From positions 744,001-808,000 of the forward strand of contig JACAAK010000014.1 of assembly GCA_025093985.1 (NCBI GenBank): 64,000 bases of DNA, read 5' to 3'. The stretch comes from Calvatia gigantea (Eukaryota; Basidiomycota; Agaricomycetes; Agaricales; Lycoperdaceae). The notes beneath the pieces are model-generated. The model saw only the letters and a list, made by a program, of their open reading frames with translations, was not told where the DNA came from and made no database searches. This document shows, piece by piece, positions 10,293-23,110 of this stretch. The translations under genes were made by a program, and so were the position numbers. Positions within the stretch are counted from its first letter, which is position 1. The number at the start of each line of letters is the position of its first letter.

Positions 10293-12822
10293 TCAATCCA
10301 AACATTGCAAAGGAAGAGCGAATCCCTAACCAAAAGTGTCAGCTATCAATCTTACCAACGCACAAAAATAAAAACTCACGTTGGTACGGATACCTCCACC
10401 CCAAGGTGTCCTTCCCTCAACACGAGCATCAATACCCAATCCCCTCTCCGCGAACGCCTTCCAGAGCAAGCACACGTTCTCTCCATCAGTCAATGTCTGA
10501 TCGGCCTGAATGATGGCATCACGAGCTTCGAAGAAGGAAGGTCGGCATGGCTGGAGTTTCATACCGTTAATCACGAGTCTATAACGCACGAGTAATTAGT
10601 ATTTTGAAACAAGACTCTATTACTCAAAAATACGCACTGGATAGCGAGGGAGTTACCGTGTCTCGGCACCAACAACTCCTTATCATCCCTCCAGAAGTGA
10701 TCATCACGAGGAACCTTGCCGTCAGGCCCAGGTGCGGGCGGGTATAGATCATCAGAGAATCCGTGTCTCTCAATCAACCTCTGCGCTGCGACCCATAATA
10801 ACTCAGCCCAAACTTCACCAATGGCGTGGACACCCCAGTAACCAGGTTTATCAAGAGTCTTGTAGGTCGATGGGTTGATCCTATCGTCCATCGAATAGAC
10901 GAAGTTACGGATACCCCCTTCGCGGTTCGCAGCCCAAGCCCCCATGGCGTAGTCAGAGTAGGTGCTATTGCTCCTAATCATTGTAGCGAAAAAGTCGCCC
11001 CAACCTTCACCCATTCCTCCACTCTCACCCCATCCGAGACAACCCGAGTTGGCAGGACCACCGGTCAGACGAGTGCTGAGACCGTGACTGTACTCGTGAA
11101 TGACAATACCAGCCTCGAGGTCACCATCTCTGTAAGGAATAGCGGTATTCCACAGATACATCCTCATACGGCCATTCTGACCATCAGGTGGAGTCATGAA
11201 GTTGGCGTTGTTAAAGCCAGAACCGTCCTGTGCGTTGGCGATGACAGCATCATTCTCTTCTCCACCGCGACCAAAGTTGTATTGCTGGAAGTTACCAGAA
11301 ACTTCGGTGAATCCATAGCGATAGTAGAAGTCGTGGATGAGATTGTTGGTGTAGAAGAGCTGGGTCACGGTGGCATTGATATATGAGCGAGCCTCATTAT
11401 ATGCGTCGTCCTTGTCGGTCTCCTTCGGCTTGTACTTGTAGTCAAACACCTTCTCCGCTCCACCGTCCGGACGGTGATTATCCATATAACGGTTCTGGCC
11501 CTCCCAGTTCTCCTGAGCAAAGACATTGTTACCCCAAGTCGTGGTAGTATTTCTCCACGTGCCCTTGTCTCCCTTAGGACGGAGATTCTTGGTGTAAGGA
11601 TCATTGCTGTAAGGAATAGCATGCCATCCAGCAGGTGAAGCGTGCTTGTCAAAGTTCTCCTCCTGGGAGGTGCGCTTGTCACATTCAGGATCGTTAACAC
11701 CCCAAGCGTATACGTTATAAGTTGCCTTTTTAGGCTCCGGAGAAGGAATTGGAATGACCGAATCCGAGGCCCAGTCAACAACGGAAATGATCCGGTGGGG
11801 TGCGGCCGCAGTGACGGCGGTTTCATACCAGTTGTCCTGCATCTCGACCTCGAACTTCCAAACGAGTTGGAGCTCGGTACTGTCCCCGGCCTTGTTGGGG
11901 ACCTGGATATAGGCCAAGCGCGCCTTGACGGGGTTAACAGCGTCGGGGACATTGTCGACGGTGAATTGAATGTGAGACCCTTCCTCGCCGGGAGCAAAGT
12001 GGCTCTCATCGGAAACAGCCATCTTGTTGATGTGTTGCTCGTAATTCTTCTGAATGTCCTCTGCAAGTTCATGGTTGGGAGTTGCGGCGAGCATGAACTG
12101 AAGAAGCGCGGGACGGAAGTCGGAGGGGTCGGACGTGAGGGAAGAAGAGGGAAGTTGGGGGAAGGCGCAGTTGGATTCAACAATATGGGAAAGCTCCGCA
12201 GAGACCGGGGATGCGTCCATTACGACCTGAGAATCACTTGTCTGGCGGACCAAAGAAGCGATATGGTTGTGCAGTTGACCGCAGAATTCGTCTTGGGGGT
12301 GACGGAGGTCCTCGGGCGCTACGGTGCTAGAGAAGGGCTGGGGTGTAGGACCATTGTAGAACTGACGAAAAAATGAGCCTTTGGAACTAGCGGCTAAGAG
12401 GGGACACGTACGGAGTTACCATACGACAGAACACGACCATCCTTGATATTGATGTTCATGTCTCCATCAGCGACTTCCAAACCATTAACCACCTGTCGAA
12501 TGTAGACGTGGGTAACACCAGTATTCTCATCCTTATACGAGTCCTTGCGAATCTTCCAAGAGGTGCTATCATTTGACACACCAAGAACGTCGGTCACAAA
12601 CAGACGGGCAACGTCAAAGGGATCTGTTGAAGGGCTGAGCGGTGTGAAGCCAGCGGTTTGAATCTGATAGGGATTCGACTTGAAGACAGCGTGGGGGTGC
12701 TCTGGGCCGAAACCGAGAGTCTTGCGTCGTCTCAGAGGTGCGTTGTTGTCGTGACCGTGGCCATAGACGCTACCGGCGAGGGTGGCAAAAACGAGAGACG
12801 CGGTGAGGAGACAACGCATCAT
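10293..12822 (-). CDS. fungalysin, secreted M36 metalloprotease
   Basis: Four exons: 12412-12822, 10638-12361, 10380-10578, 10293-10325, total 2,367 nt and 788 residues. A signal peptide is clear ([22 protein letters not shown]), followed by the FTP-type propeptide ([20 protein letters not shown]). The catalytic domain contains the zinc motif HEYSH at about 559-563 in [18 protein letters not shown], then [11 protein letters not shown] with the third ligand glutamate. The C-terminus has [20 protein letters not shown] and ends [10 protein letters not shown] from an 11-codon last exon. Length and order fit fungal M36 enzymes, which are secreted as zymogens and degrade extracellular protein such as elastin and keratin. 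A partial copy of its 3' exons lies at 3601-4000. It looks functional. Confidence 0.93.
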
Positions 12823-13801
12823 TATGGGCGGGTGATAGAGAAAGACGAGTGATACCCAATAACTGGGGTATATAGAAGAGAAAGGAGGTGGTGGTTGGAG
12901 AAAGAACGGGGAGAGGTAGCAGATAGCGCTCTATAAGGAAACCACAGCACGGCACAACATCCGTCACAGCTTTGGTTTTGTTATCGCTTGTTTGGTTCGA
13001 ATGACTCTAGCTCGCAGGTCACACACTTGTCCACTGGGCTGGTCCTGTCGCCGGATGACACACTATCAGACTCAGTATTTACTCCGCACTCGCTACACTT
13101 GGTCGTGCCATGAGTCCGTTGCCAAACAACAGCACCCCCTATGATAGCTTTCCATTCGAGCATGTCTGATTGTCATATCTTTTATTACATTGTCACTGAC
13201 GCCTTACTATCCTCAATATCATCCTCTCAGTCGTAGTGGAGCGTAGCTTCCTTTCAACCTTATGACCGTCGTACCATACTTGGCTTCACCTCCCCACTCT
13301 TGGGCTACCCGAACACGTAAGCTGACCCAGGGGCTGCAGAAGATGAGGCGACTTGTTGGAATGGTTATTGCTTCGATCACTTGGGGCATCGGCTCATGAT
13401 TTCCGTTTGAGTTCCGAGCCCGCGTGGGGGATGTTTTGGTTTGTGTTTTCGTGTTTGCCTCGAGGATAGGGACGCCTCACCCGTGTCTCGTGCTCCAGAC
13501 AATTGCACTCGAGGCGACTCAACGCTGGGCTTGGTCGCGTGCCATAAATTGGAATCGCCACGGCAACAGCGGTGAGTACTTGAGTCACTGAGCGCCCAAA
13601 TGTTAAAGTGTTCGAATCTGCTATTTTATCCAGGCACCGACGAGAATCGTTTTAAGAAGCCAACTGTTGCTTCTGGACTTCGGTCTTGACACTGTTTTCT
13701 GTAACGACATACTTACGATTTCTTGCCCTTGCATGCTGTAGGAGATCGGATAAAAATATGACTATCTTGTCCCGTAGAGCTGCCGTCCGTACACACCTAT
13801 C
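12823..13801. other. divergent promoter region, no gene recognised
   Basis: Lies between the fungalysin start (leftward) and the Hsp70-like start (rightward). A TATA-like tatatag occurs near 12870 on the fungalysin side. A 60-residue minus reading at 12981-13163 has CSECG and CVTCELE cysteine pairs but no supporting context. From about 13478 onward the sequence recurs at 19197, so the Hsp70 promoter was duplicated with the gene. Confidence 0.45.
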
Positions 13802-16648
13802 ATGCCTCTGAAAACGCGAGGTCAAAAACGACCCGCTCCCGAATCTACGCTCATAACCTCAAATCTCTTCGGCGATGGTCGAAGGCTCAAACCCTACGGA
13901 GGGAGTGATGTCAAACTCCTCTTGAGCATTGACATCGGCACCACCTTTTCCGCTGCCTCTTTTTGTATCCTCAGGCCTCGATGTTCTCCGGACTTCGAGA
14001 TTGTACGTTGATGATGTTTCTACGCCATAACCCTGGATCTCCATGATACAACTGTCTAATATAGGTTACCTCCTGGCCAGGACAAGTAGCACCTTGCACT
14101 TGATTCCCTGTACGAAAATCCTAACGCCCTACTTACTTGTTTCGTAGACTATCCCAGATGCGAAAGTCCCATCGGTCCTTTACTACGACAAATCCGGCAC
14201 ACCAATGGCATGGGGAGCAGAAACACTCAACGAGGTCCTCCATACTTCCTTCATTTCGCGTTAACTTTAATTCCAACTAAACATACTTAGGACTGTGAAG
14301 CGCGTGCATTAGAAGAAAGCTGGTTCAAAGTTGAATGGTACGGTTCCGTCATCCCGTTATAACCCAGTTGACCGACTGTTCGAATTCCACATTCCTAGGT
14401 TCAAACTTTCCCTTGGGCCATCCCATCTTGCAGTTAACCCCGGCACAAGCGCCCTGACCAAAATAAATCTCACATGTTTTGGGGGAAAAACGACTTTGAT
14501 CTTCTCCCAGGTCCCGCCTCAATCATCAGCGGACAAAACACTCACCGCCATCCAAGTTCTACGGCTCCCCATCGGCATCCATCAAGTATACACTGATTTT
14601 ATACGCTTCATGTTTGAGCATATCAAATCGTACATCCGCACGCACTACTCCTCCGGTCTCGAAATTTGGAAACAGCTATTTCCAACCATGGAAGTCGTTT
14701 TTACGATTCCGAACGGTTGGGAGTGGAAACAACAGAACGACATGCGCGTGGCTGCCATCAAGGCCGGTCTGATGGGTACCACTGACCAGAAGGCGCCTGA
14801 CGAAGAAAATGGGGTAGTAACGGTAAAGTTAATGGATGAAGCGTTGAAAAGAATTCGCTTCGTCTCAGAGGCTGAGGCGGCAGTTGTGTATGCTGCAGAC
14901 AGTGGACACATTGATCCGTGGCTCAAGGTCGGTTGTGCCGTTTCGGACTCGATGGATTATTTAACGATGCTCTCTGGGTAACTAAAGGTAGGGGAGGATA
15001 TCATCCTTTGTGATGCGGGCGGGGGAACCATTGATACAACGTAAGTCAGGTACCTGGAATGATTCAAGCTCAAACTGAAAACATCTTTAGCGCATATACA
15101 ATCACCAAAGAACGTCCACTCGAGCTAAAGGAGAAATTCGCGTCCACATGCATGTTTTCTCTTGCGACTTCCTACCAGATGACTCTCACGCTCATGCCGA
15201 CATTAGGTGTAATCGCTGGAGCTGTCCTCGTGAACCGCACTGCAGAAGAATACATCACCGGCATGTATACCAGACGCTTCGTTACCGAGTTCCACCCCTT
15301 AACGCTCTTAATAGATAAGGTTAAGGGAACGACGTGGGATACGCCTCAGAGGATTCACCAGCTGATAGAGGAGTTCGAGCGCGATACAAAAAAACGCGTA
15401 TGTCGCCCTGCTAGCCATGTTTCTCAAATGCGGGCATGCCCTGAAATCGAAACTGGCATTTTATCTTTTAATAGTTCGGACCTTCAGGAGGCGATTATGG
15501 TATAGGTCAAGGCGGGATTCCCGAATGGATTGAGAAAGCTAACATCAGGAATGGGAGACTTTACATTCCCTCGTCTGCGCCCCCTCGTTCCCTTTGCACA
15601 CGACGCGCAACTAACGTTACAATTTCACTCAGCCGCGATTTCGAGACGTTTTTCGAACCAACTCTGGTAGCGATCAAAGCGGGAATCAAAGATATTCACG
15701 AACAATCTGGGGGGACGACCAAGGTATTGACATTCTCTCCCTTCCTCGAGCCGACGCGAAGTCTAACATGCCCCCCGGGAATGATAGAATGTCATTATGG
15801 TTGGCGGCTTGATGAATTCGTCGTACGCTTATACAAAGCTCGAATCCTGGGGCCTGAAGAAAGCTTTGAAGTTCACAAAGCCGGATGGCATCATGGGAAA
15901 GACAGTAACACACGGTGCACTGCTGTGGTATCTCGCAAAACCGGTCAAGGCCTATATCACCAAGTTTCACTATGGTTCGGATGTTTCCTCTCCAGTTGAT
16001 GAGTTAGACGCAACATATCACGGAAGGGAAGTCGTCCTGAGAGCAGATGGTGTAGAGATAGTTGAAGACCTTTGGGGAAGCATTGCGTCTATGGTGAGTT
16101 TTGGACAATGGTGATACACATTTTGTGGTTGTGAATTAAAGAACTTGAAATAGGGTGAAGAATTGAACCCGAATAAACCGGTTGTCATGGAATATGAGAG
16201 GTACTTTAACGGGAACAGGATGATTGAAGATTTGAAATTCGAAGAAAAAATCTTCATCTGCAGGCAGGTAGAGACCCCTATATTCATCACCACCCATGAT
16301 GGTAGCCACCTGGTCTTCCCTCGTGGGTACAAGATGCTCATATTTGTGGTCGCCTTCTAGGTCAGCTCAACCCAGGTGTTGAACACGTATGCTCTGTAGT
16401 TGTGGATCTCAAAGAGCTGTTTGCGATGACGCCGGGGAAGATAAGCAAGGAGAACGGCAAGGAATTCAAGATCTTGAACGTAAGTCTTCGCAAAAATTAA
16501 AAGCCTTACTTAGGGTTATGTCGAACTGCTCCTTGCTTAGTTCTCCATCTCAATTATCAATGACGGATATGATCTCAAAGCCTTCGCAAGTTGGAATAGT
16601 AGGGTATGCCATACTTTGCTTCAAAATGGTTCACGGAACGAGTCCTGA
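13802..16648 (+). CDS. Hsp70-like ATPase (fungal divergent HSP70 family)
   Basis: Many short exons. Those I can place: 13802-14002, 14065-14085, 14148-14234, 14291-14337, 14399-14927, 14988-15040, 15091 onward. The protein has the phosphate-1 motif LLLSIDIGTTFSAASF, then PSVLYYDKSGTPMAWGAE, then IPNGWEWKQQNDMRVAAIKAG, the phosphate-2 motif CDAGGGTIDTTAYTI, and VIMVGGLMNSSYAY as the adenosine motif. These mark an actin-fold Hsp70-type ATPase. There is no conventional substrate-binding half. Such genes are multiplied in Agaricomycetes and their role is not established. The exon near 15150 has no clean donor (FASTC is followed by non-conserved residues), so part may be mis-spliced or damaged. 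The 3' end (stop near 16648) is approximate. A decayed copy of the first half lies at 19197-20560. Confidence 0.75.
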
Positions 16649-17077
16649 CCCGACTCGCCAAGGGAAAGAAATATAAGGGCGAAGCCAGGATTGTGGCACC
16701 TAATATATTTGTTTAGATACCATTGTTCCTTGGTGGTTAATTTGAAGCTCAAACGTTTTCAACGAACTTTGGACCTTAGCTTAACTACCTCGCCTGTGAG
16801 AATAGATCATCTTCGAACCTCTTGGTCGCAGAGTATGGAGGCAACAATATGATGGACTTGTGGCCCGTAAAATGGTTTGTGGTTAATTGATGTCTTGCGC
16901 TGTACACCATCAGATTTATCCGTTTCAGCAAGGTAGTATGTTCCAAGACAGTGTGTTCTAAAAGGGGGCATTTACAGATTTAGAACTGACAAAGCTAGCT
17001 ATTAATGCGTCCGCGATGCTCTATTCGGCACTAAATTATGGGGGAAGGCTAGAGACGGTTTATCATCAGACACACGA
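16649..17077. other. intergenic between convergent genes, nothing recognised
   Basis: 3' sides of the Hsp70-like gene and of the unidentified minus-strand gene. No convincing open frame. Confidence 0.35.
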
Positions 17078-18268
17078 TCATATCGAAACCGAGCATGGAC
17101 CCACGAGCTTGACCGAGGCCTCACTCTTTGGTCTCCCAGCAGTTACAGGAGCCTTCACATATATCCTACTGCCGCCATCTTTCAATGTGCTTGTCAGGCC
17201 GAAACCACGGTTCCCCAACACAAACGCTTGCTGTCCAAGGCATGGGAACTGTTTACCTGGCAGCACTTCCATTTCTCGGAGTACATCGATGTTCTCAAAG
17301 CCTAAGATTTCTTCGTCCCTTTTACCCGTCATAAGCTCAACATGTTCCGAAAATATACCGCCATGTATTTTCAGCATGAGTTCATAAGCAGAACGGATGA
17401 GGGAGGAGAAACGGTCTTCGTCGGGGTCCTTAATAAATTTCACCCACCCATCGCGGGATTTTCCGAGGAATGGCCAGCAACCGCGCTCGATGTGTTTGAC
17501 AAGATCTTGACTGAGAACGTTGCAGGTCTCCGGACGTGGATGGTCAATATATTTGGCACTTATACGTTTCCAAATTTGAGCTTCGGGGGATGGTTCTGTA
17601 TTTGTCGATTAATGCTTGTGCGACAACCCCGAACACTGTTCAAGAATAACCGCACCCATCGTTACAATTCCGGCGGTTTTCCGACGGAAATGTTCATAAT
17701 CTGGGCTTATACAATCCATTTTATCCCCCATGATATGGTCGTTGATGAAGCCAGTGACCAAGTCGTGCAATACAACATCGAAAATGCGTCCTCGCAGCTT
17801 CGTATCCCTCGCCCCTTGATGTTGCCATGCGACCTTAACCAGGCTCGACCTGCGCCAAGGCTCCACACCTTCCCTCACACTGATTCTACGGCGTTGCAAA
17901 TTTTTCTCAATCACCGCATCGACGACGTCTCCAATTGACGAGTTCAAAGACTGGACTTCTTGGCATACCTCTGAGATCGAGATCTTGTCGCAGGTGTTGA
18001 TAAATGAATGAGAATTGGGTGGAAATTCAGGTAGGCTTGGACATGTATGTTGGAACACTTCGGGACCCAGACGAGATGGACTACTTCCTCGAGAGAAAAA
18101 GCAGAGGGTGCCCGATTCCATGAGACCCATCACCGCAGAGTCATCATTGGTATTGTCAGCATGTCGGTTGTCTTGGTAGTTGGGTGTGGCTGTGGCAGGT
18201 AGGTGGTCCATGGAGGGCAGGGGGGAGGATTGGGGGAGAGGCTCGGACGAACTGAGGGAAATCCACAA
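17078..18268 (-). pseudogene. unidentified gene with one in-frame stop
   Basis: A minus-strand frame runs from ATG at 18268 through LVKVAWQHQGARDTKLRGRI, DLVTGFINDHIMGDKMDC and AGIVTMGAVILEQCSG, meets TAA at 17609-17611, and continues in the same frame as AQIWKRISAKYIDHPRPETC, GCWPFLGKSRDGWVKFIKD and LMLKIHGGIFSEHVELMTG to a stop at 17078. Keeping one frame across the stop points to a single nonsense change (CAA to TAA would fit), though a 41 nt intron ending in tacag cannot be excluded. No signal peptide, membrane segment or known motif is apparent and I cannot name the family. Confidence 0.5.
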
Positions 18269-19196
18269 CTAGCACTCCGTAGAGATGGGGTGTATATTTG
18301 CGGCGGAAGACGCGTGAACTTTGTTCCAACAAATCCCTCATTTATGCCTTCGGTCTGTGGATCAAACCGAGAACTTATGAATCCAGATTCAGAATATATC
18401 CCTTAGTCAACGCTTCAATGTCTTTTAAAAGTCAACTTTTGTATCCGAAGAAATAGGAACTAAGTTGTGGTGACGTTCCTTGAAGCGAGATCGGGGTTTC
18501 TCCAGCTCAGTGTTTGGAAAAACTTTTAGCATTTTCTCGGCGGAGGGTGAAGTCTCTGAGAGTGACGTAACTGACGGATTCATAGCAAAATTCAGAAAAA
18601 CAGCACATGTACATGCATGTGTGTGGTTTTAAAAAATGACATGCAGTTGCTCCAGACTCTCTACATCAAAGGCGGTTCGGACGAAGAAAAATGAATTTCA
18701 CCGACTCTGCATAGCTATCAACATTGCTCTCCCGACGTGAATGGTAAATAACAAACCTTGATGAATCCGATAGCCTCAGACTTTTCGCGGAAGCACTGGC
18801 GACAGAGATCGAGGCCATATTTACGGATAAGACCAGCCTGGTGGGCGCAGAGGCGGCTGTTGATGGATGCATCCAATCAGACATGATAAATTCCTGTTAG
18901 AGAGTCCAGAAATGCTCACCACTGACGACTACCCTTTCCGAACTTTCTTGGGCGAGAAAACCAAACAGCGTCGTGAGTCATTTGGTAGGTTTGGGGGGCT
19001 ACACTTCCCTTGCGTCAGTGAATGTCTCGAAGATGAGGGGGAGGATACCGACTGTGTGCTAGGGAACTTGTCGACGGAAATCTGTTGATTGCTTGATGGT
19101 GCAACGGCTTGCTTATGTAACATATAGTTCATACAACAAGGTTCAGGCCCAGCCCGGATGGTCCCGGCTGCAGGGGACTTGGCAGTGACTGTCTTT
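18269..19196. other. intergenic, no gene supported
   Basis: Two short open readings (18666-18884 minus, 18867-19088 plus) overlap each other and match nothing I recognise. No repeat structure stands out. Confidence 0.35.
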
Positions 19197-20560
19197 TAAA
19201 CGCCTCACCCGCGTCTCCTGCCCCAAACAGCTGCACTCGACGCTGCTTGGTCGCGTGTGACAGATGTGGAATCACCACGGCAACAGCAGTGAGTCGCTGA
19301 GCGCCCAAATGTTAAAATGTTGGAATCTGCTATTTTATCCAGGCACAGACGAGAATCGTTTTAAGAAGCCTACTGTTGCTTCTGGACTTCGATCTTGATA
19401 CTGTTTTCTACAACGACATACTTACGATTCTCTTGCCCTTGCATGTTATAGGAGATTGGATAAAAATATGACTATCCTGTCCCGTAGAGCTGCCGCTAGT
19501 ACACATCCACCATGTCTCTGAAAACGTGAGGTCAAAAACGACCGGCCGCCGAATCTACGTTCATAACCTCAAATCTCTTCGGCGATAGTCGAAGGCTCAA
19601 ACCCTATGGAGGGAGTGATGTCAAACTCCTCTTGGGCATCGACATCGGGACGGCCTTTTCCGCTGCCTCTTTTTGTATCCTCAGGCCTCGATGTTCCTCA
19701 AACCTCAAGATTGTACGTTGATGATGTTTCTATGCCATAATCAGGATCTACATGATACAACTAAGTTCTAACTAATCAAGGTTACTTCCCGGCCAGGACA
19801 AGTAGCACCCTGTATTTAATTCCCTGTACGAAAATCCTAACGCCCTACCTGCTCGGTAAACTACCTCAGATGTAAAGGCCCTACCAGTCCTATACTACGA
19901 CAAATCCGGCACACCGGCATACCAGTAGCATGGGGTGCAGAAACACTCGACGAGGTCCCCCACACTTCCTTCATTTCGTGTTTACTTCAATTCCAACTGA
20001 GTATAATCAGGACTGTAAAGCACGTGCATTCGAAGAAGGCTGGTCCAAAGTCGAATGGTACGGTTCTGCCGCCGTTATAACCCAGTTGACTGACCCTTCG
20101 AATTTTACATTCCTAGGTTCAAACTCTCCCTTGGACCATCCCATCTCGCAGTTGCTCCCGACACAACGGCCTCGCCCAGTAGGAAGTCCAGGAAGCGCAT
20201 GACAAAGATACTTGATGTCCCGTTTTCGCCGTCCCAATCCTCGAATGCCCAAACACCACCCACTCTTTAGTGTCTACAACTCCCCATCTGTGTTCATCAA
20301 GTATACAAGGACTTCATCCATCTCATGTTTGAGCACATCAAATCGTACATCTGCAAACACTACTCCTCCGGTAGTTGAGATTTGGAACGAACCATTTCCA
20401 ACTATGGAGGTCGTTAGTTACGATTCCGAACGGTTGGGAGTGGAAGCAACAACATGACAGTGCGCGTAATCTGCCAGTCAAGGCCGGTCTGATGGTCACC
20501 ACTGACCAGAAGGCGTCTGACGAAGAAAATGCGGTGGAAAAGGATAAAGTTGATGGATGA
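19197..20560 (+). pseudogene. decayed 5' copy of the Hsp70-like gene
   Basis: Aligns with 13478 to about 14845, promoter included. The start survives (ATG at 19512) but the fifth codon after it is TGA, where the parent has CGA. The nucleotide motif is nearly unchanged (LLGIDIGTAFSAAS), yet further on there are indels in the exon equivalents near 19900-20050 and 20400-20470. Homology ends at ggatgaag near 20560, where the parent goes on. It is a truncated, non-functional direct repeat. Confidence 0.8.
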
Positions 20561-21135
20561 AGAGACCAAATATGTGAACAGCCGACCTGGTATGTCGCGG
20601 AAATGAGACCCGGATGTCCGTCGGGGTACTGTCCCCGGGCTTCAATCACTTGCTTGAATTGACCTTATTATTACAGAAAATTTCGGAGCCACACAATAAT
20701 GGCACAAGGACGGCATGTGCTGCACTACCGTTGCCTGACGGAAAATCGTTCACTCCTACGTGAACGTCGAACGCTGTCAAACGGGCCTTGTCGAAACCAC
20801 CCGCAGGCTTGTTGCGGATAGAAACTGCAGAGTTCATCAACATCACCCTGTGTGGCCATTCGCAAGATTCTCATATTAGTCAGCCCAATAGGACCAGTCG
20901 AAACTCTGCAGTCAAATTGCACGTGTGTAGAGAAGAGCTCTCATCGATCTCATCAATCCGCGCTACGTCAACTGAAACTGAAGTAAGTGTTGATCTTTTG
21001 ATGGGGAAGTCAGATTTCTCAGTCTGGGAATAGGGAATAGGGTGTCACCATTGGCACGAGACTAAAAGAGATTGGTGGTACCTACCGGCCATGGGAACCA
21101 GGTGAGGGTGTTCACATCTCCTACTTCCAACTGCC
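20561..21135. other. intergenic, unrecognised
   Basis: Contains a minus-strand open stretch at 20646-20846 with no motif I recognise. The final 100 bases are promoter DNA of the NACHT pseudogene that follows. Confidence 0.3.
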
Positions 21136-23110
21136 ATGTCCAACGCAAGCCTCCAAGGAGCTCACGACTTTGTGCTCAATAATCCACAATTCAACCAGAC
21201 CATCAATGTCGCTGCAGGTTCTGGTAAGTCGCCTTGATTCCTAAGGTGACAAGCAACTCACTGACACCAACAGGCCTCAAGAAGCTCCTCAAAGCATCCA
21301 TGCCAGAGGCCTTCCACTGACTCCGGCGCCCGCGACCCACCCCGTTGCCATCCAGGCACTCGCTTGGATTACATTGGCAAGATCACCAGCTGGGGTACTG
21401 ACACCTCAGATCATTCTAAACACATTCTTTGGATGCGGGGCGCGGCTGGGGTCGGAAAAACCGCAGTAGCACAGTCTTGTGCGGAACTTCTGGCCGAGAG
21501 GAATCAACTGGGAGCCTCGTTCTTCTTTTCTCGTCCTAACAACACGGACGATTCCAAGCACTTAGTTTCCCTCCCTTTCTTACCAGATCACGACTATATC
21601 TGACGTATACGCCGACATTCTCGATCGCAAGTTACAGAGAAACCCAACCCTTCCTGAGAAGTCACTCCCGCGACAATTTCACGAACTTCTTGTCAAGCCT
21701 CTGGAGGAGCTGCGAGAGGGGAGGAAACGACATGAAGGATTACGTGATCATCATTGATGGTCTAGACGAATGTGCCGGAATAAGAGCGCAACAAGAAATA
21801 ATCGAGACCGTTGCAAAGTCGGTACAAGATGGGACTACTCCTTTTCGTTGGGCATTTTTCAGCCGTCCAGAGTCCCACATCATCGCATCTTTCACGGCAG
21901 ACCATGTGCGCCCGGTAACCTCACATCTCGAGCTTCCGGTGTCCCGAGAAATTGATCACGAAATCTTATGCTACTTGGTGTCTGAATTCGACAAGGTCCG
22001 AAAGGAACATGGTCTTCCGTCGTCGTGGCCGGCTGAGAGGGATCTCGGAACTCTGGTTGATCTGTCGGCGGGGTTGTTTATCTATGCCTCCACTGTCATT
22101 CGGTTCGTTGGCGAACGTAATTCATCGGGGCCTGTTGAGCAGTTGCGCCTCGTTCTTTTTTTCACGAAACAAGGGGTGAGCAACACTGGCTCAAGCCATC
22201 CTTTATCAGAGCTCGACCTGTTCTATACGCTTATTATGCGATGCGTTCCCTCGAATATTCTTCCAATGATACGGAACATCTTGCTCCTCTACAACTCGTT
22301 CCCGAGGTTCCCTAAAAACGAGGCATTGAAGAAGATATACGTAATTGCTGAGGGTCTCAACCTATCCAAGCCGCAAATCCGGAATGCTTGCGCTTCCCTC
22401 CGATCTGTGTTAGAGTTCAAAAAATCCACGATCAAGTTTTACCATGCATCATTCATGGATTTCCTCCGGGACCCAAATCGGTCAAAGGAGTTTTGTATCT
22501 ACGGAGATTGTTTGGACGTTGCTCGGCAGGAACTGTTAGAGTGCTTAAACCGTACACATACTTCAAAACATAGGTGCGCGATAACAGGTTCCGTACGACA
22601 GGCAAAGCTCATCATAAGCCTTTGAATGTCCCCAGAAAATTCAACTTTCAAGGCGACATGGCTCCCTCGTGCCATATATGATTTCTTAGTTGGTACCTTT
22701 TTCGCCTTGTGTCAACATCCCCGCCCCCTGGCTCCTTTAACGGCCGCAGGTCTGGTCAAATTCGAGTTCCGGGCGCTCCTTCGCCTGTGTGTCTGGCACC
22801 CTCGAGGCGGTGCGGAGATAAATCCAGAGGCATTGAGACAAAATGTGGTTTCGCACCTTTGTGTCTGCGATTCGCGCTGCTGATTCTGTTCAATTAGATT
22901 CCGGTCGAATTTCGCGACAAGGTCGTTCGCCGAAGCCGCGATCCTGTTCTGATTCGTCACAAACCAAAGGGCGCGAAGCCAGGTGATGGACCCTACATCC
23001 TTGGACAGGGGAAAAACAGGGTTGTATGGTGGAAGATCGATGGGCTTGGGACGCTTCATCCATACCCTTCTATTCTCCAATACTTAGTTCAGCGTTATAG
23101 CAGCATTTAG
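21136..23110 (+). pseudogene. NACHT NTPase pseudogene C
   Basis: Starts MSNASLQGAHDFVLNNPQF, with a phase-1 intron at about 21223-21272 and then LKKLLKASMPEAFH. An extra T in ccactgactcc near 21317 breaks the frame. It reopens at GKITSWGTD with the P-loop GAAGVGKTA near 21445, is broken again by an extra G near 21566 and another near 21717, and then runs open through IIIDGLDECAG, FRWAFFSRPESHI and FYHASFMDFLRDPNRS to about 22575. After an intron come TAAGLVKFEFRALLRL and, after another, IPVEFRDKVVRRS, YILGQGKNRVVWW, ending at 23110. Full family architecture with at least three frameshifts. Confidence 0.85.

Larger units (their letters stand above)
7084..10768. repeat. segmental duplication block 1, right copy
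   Basis: Direct-orientation partner of 1-4000. Here the fungalysin gene is whole and the unidentified gene truncated, while in the left copy the reverse holds. That reciprocal pattern is what a tandem duplication leaves. The two copies are now separated by the nse3 gene and the phospholipase C relic (about 4000-7010). Confidence 0.8.

Noticed and set aside
12981..13163. 60-residue minus-strand frame with two cysteine pairs
   Set aside because: Too short, no splice partners or homologous copy; CxxC spacing alone is not evidence of a zinc protein.
20646..20922. Overlapping minus-strand frames before NACHT C
   Set aside because: Two frames overlap over the same bases and neither shows a known motif.
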